Source of the DNA: Hominenteromicrobium mulieris
GTDB lineage: Bacteria; Bacillota; Clostridia; Oscillospirales; Acutalibacteraceae
DNA: 64,000 nt
Assembly (NCBI RefSeq): GCF_020687165.1
Contig: NZ_JAJEQC010000007.1
Strand: one strand, 5' to 3'
The position numbers and the translations under genes are program-made. The notes beneath the pieces were generated by a model. The model was not told where the DNA came from and did no database searches. It saw nothing but the letters and a program-made list of their open reading frames with translations. Position 1 is the first letter of the stretch. Each line of letters begins with the position of its first letter. This document shows, one piece after another, positions 50,435 to 57,248 of this stretch.

Positions 50435-51601
50435 TCATGAAAATCGCTTTCTATTGCAGAGTGGACGGACAGGGCTTTGGCTTTGTCCTCCCCGATGAAG
50501 CTGACAAGCTCCGCGAGTTTTTCGCCGAGCATCAGGATAAGCCTGCGCTTGAAAATCCATCAAGCGCAAGCTAAAAATTTTTGTCGTGTGCTTGACATAC
50601 GGGTGACGCAGATCGTGAAAGCGCATCCGGCGCAAACCGTGACTCTCCAGAAATTTCGGAAATGCGTTGGTCAGGTATTCCACCCGCATCCGCTCGCCCA
50701 ACTCATCCACGAATACAAAGCCATCGTATTCATAGTTGTAGCAGTTGCCGCAGACCTGCTTGTTCAGTTCCTGCGCCTCTTTCACCTGCATAAAGTATTC
50801 CCGGAAGCTGCCGATGAGCGGCAGGGTGCGCAGACTGGACTTGGTCTTGGCGGACTGCTGTTCAATTTCCGCCTGCTTGCCATCAAGAGTAATGGTCGTA
50901 ACGGTTCGTATGACTGAAATCGTTCCACGCTCAAAGTCGATGGCGTCCCACTTCAATCCCAACACTTCACCCCGACGGAATCCATAAAAAGCGGCCACCA
51001 GCACCGGCAGCTCCAGCTTGGTGCCCCGGAGAGCTTCAAACATCTTCTGCATTTCCTCTGCCGAAAGGAAAACCGGCTGAAAGCTGTTTTTTCTGGGCCG
51101 GTCCACTTTGTCCGCCACATTCTGGATCAGCATATCGGTCTTGACCGCATATTTCAGCGCCGAGTGGATAATCGCGTGATAGTGGATGACCGTATTCGGT
51201 TTTACCTTTCTGAGCATTTCGGAATAAAACATCTGCAAGTGTCTGGCTTCCAGCTCCCGCAAGGTCAGATTCCTCTGGCGGAAGTACGGTCCGACTGGCA
51301 TCTTGATCATTGCGGCGTAAGAACTGTATGTTGCCACAGCCAGCCGCCCTTTGGCAATTTCCAGCCATTCCAGCAGATAATCGGCAAACAGCATATCGCT
51401 GCTCAGGTCGCCCACCTCTTTGGGCGGCTCAAACTCCGCCCGGAGCTTTGCAAGCTCGGCTTCGGCTTTGCGCTTGTTGCCCTTTTCGGGAAGCCCCAGT
51501 GCGATCCATTTCGTTTTCCGCTGCCCTCCGGCGTTTCTATAGTTCAGCACGGCGTAATACCTGCCGTTTTTCAATGTCAGATGTCCTGCTACCAATTTCA
51601 T
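50435..51601 (-). CDS. tyrosine integrase truncated after the HxLRH motif
   Basis: 388 residues as read, of which about 333 are integrase. An SAM-like N-terminal domain lies near 68-155. The catalytic domain keeps Arg209 (GFRRGE), a Lys in SAKTKSSL and H329-x-x-R332. The second His/Trp box and the nucleophile Tyr are missing. The last 50 or so residues are read from the antisense strand of the ICE end. The protein should be inactive. It belonged to the element lying to the right. Confidence 0.88.
   Translation of the reverse strand: MKLVAGHLTLKNGRYYAVLNYRNAGGQRKTKWIALGLPEKGNKRKAEAELAKLRAEFEPPKEVGDLSSDMLFADYLLEWLEIAKGRLAVATYSSYAAMIKMPVGPYFRQRNLTLRELEARHLQMFYSEMLRKVKPNTVIHYHAIIHSALKYAVKTDMLIQNVADKVDRPRKNSFQPVFLSAEEMQKMFEALRGTKLELPVLVAAFYGFRRGEVLGLKWDAIDFERGTISVIRTVTTITLDGKQAEIEQQSAKTKSSLRTLPLIGSFREYFMQVKEAQELNKQVCGNCYNYEYDGFVFVDELGERMRVEYLTNAFPKFLESHGLRRMRFHDLRHPYVKHTTKIFSLRLMDFQAQAYPDARRKTRGACQLHRGGQSQSPVRPLCNRKRFS
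50437..50574 (+). CDS. 45-residue protein at the element end
   Basis: Starts MKIAFYCRVD, with GAGGTGG 5 bases upstream, 10 bases after the third recombinase. No known family. It is the last gene before the boundary with the tyrosine integrase. A small protein next to the recombinases could be a directionality factor; its opposite strand supplies the false C-terminus of the integrase frame. Confidence 0.5.
   Translation: MKIAFYCRVDGQGFGFVLPDEADKLREFFAEHQDKPALENPSSAS
50590..50606. other. ICE right junction inside the tyrosine integrase gene
   Basis: On the minus strand the integrase matches its family through HDLRH (last His codon 50,603-50,605). From there it reads PYVKHTT instead of the usual SCASLL-type continuation. 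The break therefore lies at about 50,600-50,606. The matching integrase 3' part should be at the far left end of the ICE. Confidence 0.65.
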
Positions 51602-51718
51602 CTCCTCCTGTCCTTTGTATTTGCAGAACAGAACTCCAAACCGACAGCATCAGTATACCATCGGTTTGGGGTTCTCTCTATTCTGCGATTTGTTTGATTA
51701 CAGCCGCATCAATACGAA

Positions 51719-52630
51719 TCAGCGGGCATCCCGGTTCCGTTCTCTCTGCCGCTTCAGTAATTCCAGCCCCTTGATGATGTCCCGGCGCATCTGCTCCTCG
51801 GTGTAGCCGGAGGGGAAGTATTTCCGCAGCTCCTCCCGTTTGAATTTCAGCTGCTCCTGCTGGTTGGGCTTCGTCTCCGCCAGCACGGCGTAGACTATCT
51901 GGTCATCCAGCAAGCCCTCCTGCGCCAGCTTTTTCAGGCGGATGCTCTGGGCGTGGGACGGGGTGCAGTCGTTCAGCGCCATCGCGTCCAGCACCGCCCG
52001 CTGCTGATACGAGTCTAAGTAGGAAAGCTCCACCGCCGGGTTGAAGGCGATCTTGCCGTCGTCCACCATCGAAAGCAGTTCGGGAATCAGGTAGGTCAGG
52101 CGAATATATCTTTTAATTTGATTACGGCTTTCGCCGGCATCGTCAGCTACTTTTTCTACACTGAGCAGCTTCTGCCCAACTTGGGCAGAAGTGACACCTT
52201 GATGCTTGATGGCATCCAGCTTCATCTTGTAGGCGAACGCCTTTTCGCTGGGCAGGATGGTCTCCCGCTGCAAATTGGCGTCCACCATTGCGATCACCGC
52301 TTCATCGTCAGACAGCTCCCGGACGATGACGGGCATCGTCTCGACGCCCAACACCTGACACGCCGCCAGTCGCCGGTGGCCGGAGATCAGCTCGTAACCG
52401 CCGTCCGGCAGCGGCCTTGCCAGCGCCGGGGTGATGGCTCCCACCTTGCGGATGCTCTCGATCATTTGCTGCATCTCCTCGTTGTTCTGCACCTTGAAGG
52501 GGTGACCCTTGAACGGGTGCAGCTCGGCCAGCGGAATGTTCCGCACCCGCTCCAGCTTGGCATCGTCCCGCTCCGCCTGCGTGGAGAACAGGTCGTCCAG
52601 CGTGGGTAAAGTAAAATCCAATTTTCTCAT
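51719..52630 (-). CDS. parB: ParB/RepB-type partition protein
   Basis: 303 residues from the ATG at 52,630, 7 bases after GAGGA. The ParB N-terminal nuclease-like domain (about 32-115, with the GHRR motif near 82-85) is followed by an HTH region (about 125-200). It binds a centromere-like site and helps maintain the excised or replicating element. No ParA is seen nearby. Read towards the integrase with the other minus-strand genes. Confidence 0.88.
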   Translation of the reverse strand: MRKLDFTLPTLDDLFSTQAERDDAKLERVRNIPLAELHPFKGHPFKVQNNEEMQQMIESIRKVGAITPALARPLPDGGYELISGHRRLAACQVLGVETMPVIVRELSDDEAVIAMVDANLQRETILPSEKAFAYKMKLDAIKHQGVTSAQVGQKLLSVEKVADDAGESRNQIKRYIRLTYLIPELLSMVDDGKIAFNPAVELSYLDSYQQRAVLDAMALNDCTPSHAQSIRLKKLAQEGLLDDQIVYAVLAETKPNQQEQLKFKREELRKYFPSGYTEEQMRRDIIKGLELLKRQRERNRDAR

Positions 52631-52690
52631 TGTGTTGTCCTCACTTTCATAGTTTTTTCTTTCAGGGGTTTTAGGGCACGCCCTAACGAG

Positions 52691-52820
52691 TGTTTTTGCG
52701 CTCCGGCCCTGCCGGGAGTAAAAACGCACTGCTCGCTCAGATGACGCAGGCATCGGCGGCAGGGGCACTGTTTGGCTCCGACAGGAGTAAAAACAGTCTG
52801 CTCGCTTAGACTGCGCAGGC
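52691..52820. repeat. two related direct repeats upstream of parB
   Basis: Unit 1 (52,691-52,750) and unit 2 (52,769-52,819) share GGGAGTAAAAAC / AGGAGTAAAAAC, then CTGCTCGCTYAGA and CGCAGG. Each can also fold, with GTTTTT or CTGTTT before and AAAAAC after the core. They may be ParB sites or control the parB leader. Confidence 0.6.
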
Positions 52821-52831
52821 GTAATTCTCGC

Positions 52832-53092
52832 TTACTTTAATTCATTCAAAACTGCTTCCAGTCTGCTTATAATTTCCTCTTTCTGAAGCTGTGGGAGTTC
52901 CGCTTTCAGGCCGTTCAGCATCCGAAACAGGCGGTAATCCCGCTCCGTGATGGCCGCTTTGACCTCTTTTCCAAGCCCCAGCCGCCGCAAGTATTCCGAC
53001 AGCGGCAGAGAACAGAACCGGGCATTTTCCAGCAGCTTCTGCTTCTCCTGCTCGGTCACACGGACATTGATCCCGTAGTTTTTGCTGCGCAT
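52832..53092 (-). CDS. MobC-like ribbon-helix-helix protein
   Basis: 86 residues. The start (NYGINVRVTEQEKQKLLENAR) and LSEYLRRLGLG match relaxosome accessory and RHH proteins. No relaxase remains beside it, so it may be left over from a lost mobilization module or act as a regulator. It lies 57 bases downstream of the RepA-like gene. Confidence 0.75.
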   Translation of the reverse strand: MRSKNYGINVRVTEQEKQKLLENARFCSLPLSEYLRRLGLGKEVKAAITERDYRLFRMLNGLKAELPQLQKEEIISRLEAVLNELK

Positions 53093-53149
53093 TTGTTCAC
53101 CCCCTTTCTTCGGTTTGTGACGGCAATGACGGTTGTGACGGGGATTTCC

Positions 53150-54166
53150 TTATATAGCGATCCCGGCGTCATTTGCGTCATCACCGTCACGGCGCAGAAA
53201 TTTGATGAGTCGGCTTTTTCCCGTTCGCTTGGTGCGATACTCGATGCCCAGCGGCTCCAGCACCTCATAGGCAAACTGGCCGAGATACTTCGTGGCCATA
53301 TTGGGCGTGACCTCCTGCTCCTTCATTTCGGTCAGCAGCTCCGTGGCCGTGCCTACCCATTCGGTGCGGTGCTCCATAAAGTCCACCACCCGAAACAGAA
53401 ATTTCGGCAGTTCCGCCTTGTGAATGTCCTCGCTGTTCTTGCACTCCACCAGCTCCCAGACAAGGTCGTTAAACTGCAAGGTCAGCTCCTGATATTTCAC
53501 ATCCCGCCCACTGACCAGCAGCGTAGCGGCGTTTCCGCTGCGCTTACGGCGCAGGATGAAGTTGGTGTCCGCAGCGCCGATGATGCCGGTAGAGCCGCTG
53601 ACATCGTTAAAGGGATCGTCGCTGTCTTGCAGCTTTCGCAGGTGATGCACCAGCAAAATGGCGATGTTGAAGCCATCGGCAATACGCTTGATGGAGGAAA
53701 TGTCATCGTAGTCATTGCCGTACATCCCCGCCTTTCCGGCGCTGCCCTTGGAGTCCCGCACCTTTTGCAGCGTGTCGATGATGACCAGCTTGGTGGCGGG
53801 GTGCTCGGTCAGGAAATCCGTGATCTGCTCCTCCAGCCCGCCGCCGATCAGCCCGGAGGTCACGGCAAAATACAGGTTGTCCGGGGCGCTGTCGGTGAGG
53901 TTGTAGAGCCGGTCTTTGATACGGCGCTGCGTGTCCTCAAGGCTCAGATAGAGCACATCGCATTGCAGCGTGGGCAGGCCCCAAATGGAATTTCCCTGCG
54001 CCACCTGCAGCCCCAGCCACAGCATCAGCCAGCTTTTGCCGATCTTGCTGGCATCGCTGATGACATTGACGCCCTGCGAAATGAGTCCGTCCACGATGAA
54101 CATCGTTTTGCTCATCGGCGTGGACAGCAGGGTCTCTGCGTCCACAGTTTTCAGTTTGTTGTCCAT
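53150..54166 (-). CDS. RepA-like AAA ATPase (RecA fold)
   Basis: 338 residues. The Walker A is unusual (SDASKIGKS, 37-45), with a hydrophobic Walker B LVIIDTL near 127-133 and LLVHHLRK following. The C-terminal part is a winged-helix-like DNA-binding domain. It is a hexameric helicase-type replication protein of plasmids and ICEs, and the repeat array at 55.1-55.6 kb may be its origin. The RBS is AAGGAG. Confidence 0.87.
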   Translation of the reverse strand: MDNKLKTVDAETLLSTPMSKTMFIVDGLISQGVNVISDASKIGKSWLMLWLGLQVAQGNSIWGLPTLQCDVLYLSLEDTQRRIKDRLYNLTDSAPDNLYFAVTSGLIGGGLEEQITDFLTEHPATKLVIIDTLQKVRDSKGSAGKAGMYGNDYDDISSIKRIADGFNIAILLVHHLRKLQDSDDPFNDVSGSTGIIGAADTNFILRRKRSGNAATLLVSGRDVKYQELTLQFNDLVWELVECKNSEDIHKAELPKFLFRVVDFMEHRTEWVGTATELLTEMKEQEVTPNMATKYLGQFAYEVLEPLGIEYRTKRTGKSRLIKFLRRDGDDANDAGIAI

Positions 54167-54280
54167 AGAATTCTCCTTTGTAGAATGTTAAAAGTAGATT
54201 TTGGCGGGGGCGAATGGAAACGGCCACCCACCCCCGCTCTGCTGTCCCAAAAGCCTTGGAATTCAAGGCCTTCTCGGCGC

Positions 54281-54640
54281 TTAATGTTCGACGCTGCGCC
54301 GCCGCCTGGCAGAGTCCGCCTTCTGATTGCGTCGGATGGAGTAGCCGCATCCCGGGCAGTATTTCTGCCGGTTGCTACTGGGTGCAAAGGGCTTTCCACA
54401 CCGTTCGCAGGTCCGTGTACGCTGCCGGTAAATATCGGCGCAGAGTACCTTGTCGGCGGGCAGAACTGCCCACCGGAAGTACTTGCACAGCAGCGAATAG
54501 GAAATCATCTGCACGCACACGCAGCCCTCGCCGTCGTCCAGAGGCAGGCAGTTGCCACCGTCGTAGTTGGCGCACAGCCGCCGGATCAGCCGGTTGCAGC
54601 GTGCCCTTTGGGCGGGTGTCAGGCGTTTGATCTCATCCAA
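54281..54640 (-). CDS. Cys-rich VLP domain protein
   Basis: 119 residues, clearly related to the protein at 9,234-9,599: shared LIRRLCANYDGGNC, GCVCVQ, AVLPAD and a C-terminal CERCG...CPGCG zinc pattern. Its start overlaps the HTH gene by 8 bases. Two members in two abutting elements indicate shared ancestry of the element class. Confidence 0.85.
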   Translation of the reverse strand: MDEIKRLTPAQRARCNRLIRRLCANYDGGNCLPLDDGEGCVCVQMISYSLLCKYFRWAVLPADKVLCADIYRQRTRTCERCGKPFAPSSNRQKYCPGCGYSIRRNQKADSARRRRSVEH

Positions 54641-54860
54641 CCTTCTTCACCTCTTTCTCCATTACATAGTTGATGACGCTGATTTTCGGGATCTTCAGCG
54701 TCGTGCCGATCTTCACGGCGTGGATGTACCCATAGTCGATCAGCTTGTAGGCCAGCTTGCGGCTGATGCCCAGCATCTCCCGAAGCTCTTTGACGGTCAC
54801 GATGTCCGGGTATTCCGGAAACATCATCTGATAAAGCTCTCTGAGCTCTCCTTTCTTCAT
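54633..54860 (-). CDS. excisionase-like HTH protein
   Basis: 75 residues with a MerR/excisionase-type HTH (VTVKELREMLGISRKLAYKLI at about 21-41, then KIGTTLKIPK). AAAGGAGG lies 10 bases upstream. It could be the excisionase for the truncated integrase, or regulate the replication genes that follow on the same strand. Confidence 0.8.
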   Translation of the reverse strand: MKKGELRELYQMMFPEYPDIVTVKELREMLGISRKLAYKLIDYGYIHAVKIGTTLKIPKISVINYVMEKEVKKVG

Positions 54861-55113
54861 AGGCTTGAACCTCCTTTGTCTGTTCTGAAACCGCATTTCT
54901 GCGGTGATTTTTACTTGCTGCCGCTCATCCGCATCGTTCCTGCCCCGGAGTCTCACCACGGCGTATCGCTTCTTTAATGCGCTCGTTCCTTTTTCGGGAA
55001 GTCGTGGCGTCACTTGCCGGAAGCATATCCTTTGGAGGCGGCGATTCAATTTTCAAGGTACACAGGGAGACAGTCCCCTCAATAGGTAGCCAGCGAGAAG
55101 GCCTGTTTTTTAA
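54861..55113 (-). other. leader of the minus-strand replication operon
   Basis: 253 bases between the HTH start and the repeat array. A short minus-strand frame ending near 54,925 lacks a good ribosome site. No certain promoter was recognised. Confidence 0.35.
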
Positions 55114-55575
55114 CCCCCTCACTAATCAACTGGGAAAAATTTTTCGATTTGTACGAAGGAATTTTGAAAATTTCCTTTGAAAGCCTATCTACTAACCAAC
55201 TGGGAAATTTTTTCGGATTTGAACGAAAAAACTTTTGAGAATTTTTCTGCGAACCCCTCTACTACTTAATTGGGAATTTTTCCGGCAAAAATAAAAAGAA
55301 TTTTGAAGAAAATTTTTAAGCGCCCCTCCCACTAATCAACTGGGAACTTTTCGGGCAAATAACAAATGGGTTTTAGAAAAATTTTTTTAAGTGCCCCTCC
55401 TACTAACCAACTGGGAAATTTTTTGAGATTTTGGCAAAGTAATTTGAAAAATTCTCTCAACTTTTCAAAAGGTCCCTCTACTTACTCTGAATAAGGGGTG
55501 CCATTTGGCAGGGTACTTTTCAAAATTCCCCACAAAAATATTTCTCCCTTCACTTACTCTGAATAAGGGGCGCCG
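55114..55575. repeat. seven-unit repeat array with 70-bp period (iteron or centromere)
   Basis: Five units contain CCCTC-like bases followed by ACTAAYCAACTGGGAA, whose cores start at 55,121, 55,191, 55,261 (diverged), 55,331 and 55,402. Two further units at 55,480 and 55,552 contain ACTTACTCTGAATAAGGGG. The AT-rich intervals share TTTTGAAAATTTTT-like stretches. The 70-71 base period is almost exact. The array is upstream of HTH, RepA and ParB genes, which suggests an origin or partition site. Confidence 0.85.
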
Positions 55576-55630
55576 TTTGTGGGGGTGTTTTCGAGAAATT
55601 TCTCAAATATTTTTTATCTGAACGCAAAAA

Positions 55631-55668
55631 GAGGCGCAGCCTCCGGATTTCTCCGAAGGCTACGCCTC
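55631..55668 (-). terminator. terminator of the mod-res operon
   Basis: GAGGCG and CGCCTC with inner AGCCT/AGGCT and CCGG/CCG pairing; on the minus strand the hairpin is followed by TTTTTG. It lies about 110 bases after the membrane protein stop. Confidence 0.75.
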
Positions 55669-55774
55669 TAAATATACTATTCGGTTTTCAGCAGTTATAC
55701 TGATTCGCTATTTCTGTTCGCAATGTCCATTCTATCTTATTGCTGATAATGATGTGCGTTGCGTGAAGCCGTGG

Positions 55775-56311
55775 CTATCTGTTTCTCCAAAAAGTTAGAT
55801 ACATCTGAGCAACCGATTCAAGCAACACCCCAAGAATATGCATAATGGCAAAGATGCATACTGCAGCAACATATTTCAATGCCTGTAAAGGAATAATTGG
55901 CCGTATGAGAGCAATTCCTATGAGAATAACTAAGTAAATAATTTCAACAATGACATTGTATGCAATGTTGGAAAGCAAAATTTGGAATAGAGACAGCTGT
56001 TTTCCGCCAACAGGCTTATATTGAGTAGAGTCAGCCATTTCCTCCTTTAGACTTTTGGTGTTTGCATTGTCTGCTGTAACCAGTATAGAAATAATTGCAA
56101 CAGAAAATGAAACAAGGATGGCAACGACATTAATTTGGACATTCACAAATTCGGAAAAAGTTGACCGGATGGTTTCCTCGTTGCCGATGTTAAATATGAG
56201 TGCACCTGCCAATGCCAAAAGCCCCAAAACTACCGGAATCAAATATTTTACCCATATTCGTTTTCTGGATTGATAATAGTCCCTAAGTGGAACAAGTAAT
56301 ATTGTCTTCAT
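55775..56311 (-). CDS. four-helix membrane protein in the type III RM operon
   Basis: 178 residues. Four predicted membrane helices (about 23-43, 57-80, 108-135 and 140-163) with a short basic N-terminus and a cytoplasmic loop of about 25 residues. No signal peptide and no enzymatic motif. The start overlaps the preceding gene as ATGA. Small multi-helix proteins that end defence operons are often membrane-disrupting effectors, but that role here is inference. Family not recognised. Confidence 0.75.
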   Translation of the reverse strand: MKTILLVPLRDYYQSRKRIWVKYLIPVVLGLLALAGALIFNIGNEETIRSTFSEFVNVQINVVAILVSFSVAIISILVTADNANTKSLKEEMADSTQYKPVGGKQLSLFQILLSNIAYNVIVEIIYLVILIGIALIRPIIPLQALKYVAAVCIFAIMHILGVLLESVAQMYLTFWRNR

Positions 56312-57237
56312 ATTCTACCACCCATTGAGGCAATGAACTCCTGAGCCTTCACAAAAAAATCTGAGCTCTCCACTTCGTTTGTGACGCTTTCACCCTTCAC
56401 CTTTAAGAAATGCTTCATTCCCGTGATATTAGTATCCACTTCAAAACTTCCGGCGTCATTTGTCCCTATAATCTTAATACGCTTAATCTTGCCCTTAGCT
56501 TTGTCTTGCGAATCCTTAAAATATTCCTTAATTAAGTTTTCAGGAAAGCATTTATATCCTTTAGGACGCTTCAAGCAAATATCGACTTCGTCAGCGATGT
56601 CAGTTCTTCCCGCAAACCGCATAAAGCCATCCTTAATATCGTCTTTGTATACTGTCAACTTGAGGACTGACATTGTTTTGGCTCTTTTGATTGAAGACAG
56701 GAAATCTTCTCCCGGCATAATCTGACTTTCAATGGTGTAGTGGTACGGGTCATTTCCGTCTTCATTGAACTTCTTGAATTGTTCATTCAAGTAGTCGATA
56801 ATACACTTTAGAGTTATGCCATAGTGATTGCTTTCGTGAACTGCAAGAAACCTGTTTTCGCCTTTTGCAAGGCGAATGCATAGATGTGTCTTTTCTTCGT
56901 CTCCATCCTGAGGTCTCTTTCGTCGTCCTCGCTCCTGCATAGTTTCAGTGTCGATTTCATTCCGAACGTGGTTGTATTTTGCCGACTTGAAAATCACATC
57001 ATAATTTCCGTTTTTCAAATCCTCGTAAGAATCTAACCACACGACCTTTTCTGACGATGTAATGTCTTTCTTGCGTTCAGAAAGTCCTTTTGTCATTATA
57101 TATTCCAGCAATTGGGAAAAAGCGATGATAATCTGATCCGTACTGTAAGCCGAATCATCTTTTGCATCTTTATGCTTAGAGATAGAAAGGTAGTAGAAAT
57201 AGATAGGCACTTTTTTCCACAGTTCTTGCTCTCTCAT
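56308..57237 (-). CDS. unknown protein in the type III RM operon
   Basis: 309 residues, soluble, mixed charge. Notable features are KSAKYNHVRN and DGDEEKTHLCIRL near 85-122, and HESNHYGITLKCIIDYLN near 133-150. It recalls DUF4747/DUF6731-type proteins found beside defence genes, but I cannot confirm membership. It starts 11 bases after res and overlaps the membrane protein by 4 bases. It could be a sensor, or a nucleic-acid-binding partner of the membrane protein. Confidence 0.7.
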   Translation of the reverse strand: MREQELWKKVPIYFYYLSISKHKDAKDDSAYSTDQIIIAFSQLLEYIMTKGLSERKKDITSSEKVVWLDSYEDLKNGNYDVIFKSAKYNHVRNEIDTETMQERGRRKRPQDGDEEKTHLCIRLAKGENRFLAVHESNHYGITLKCIIDYLNEQFKKFNEDGNDPYHYTIESQIMPGEDFLSSIKRAKTMSVLKLTVYKDDIKDGFMRFAGRTDIADEVDICLKRPKGYKCFPENLIKEYFKDSQDKAKGKIKRIKIIGTNDAGSFEVDTNITGMKHFLKVKGESVTNEVESSDFFVKAQEFIASMGGRI

Positions 57238-57248
57238 ATTCCGCCTCC

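Larger units (their letters stand above)
1..50602 (+). mobile_element. Tn1549-like ICE with triple serine recombinases (left end outside window)
   Basis: A continuous run of conjugation genes (VirB6, PrgI, VirB4, NlpC/P60 hydrolase, TopB, MobC, relaxase) is followed by cargo and three serine recombinase genes. All genes except two XRE regulators read to the right. The right boundary is placed near 50,600 because the tyrosine integrase gene on the other strand loses homology to its family there. The left end, attachment site and coupling protein are not in the window. The element is itself interrupted by a smaller element at 20,377-27,947. Assignment to the Tn1549/CTn class rests on gene content and order, not on a search. 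Confidence 0.85.

Noticed and set aside
50435..50602. C-terminal 50 or so residues of the tyrosine integrase frame as a genuine domain
   Set aside because: They are read from the antisense strand of the ICE end and the 45-residue gene, and lack the catalytic His/Trp and Tyr.
53093..54673. 526-codon open frame on the plus strand
   Set aside because: It lies opposite the MobC-like, RepA and Cys-rich genes, whose motifs and ribosome sites are clear; the product resembles nothing.
54925..55122. 65-codon minus-strand frame upstream of the HTH gene
   Set aside because: It begins within the repeat array, has no usable ribosome site and no recognisable family.
55114..55575. Repeat array considered as CRISPR
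   Set aside because: The shared words are short, the 45-50 base intervals between them are themselves partly conserved and AT-rich, two different repeat words occur, and no cas gene is present.
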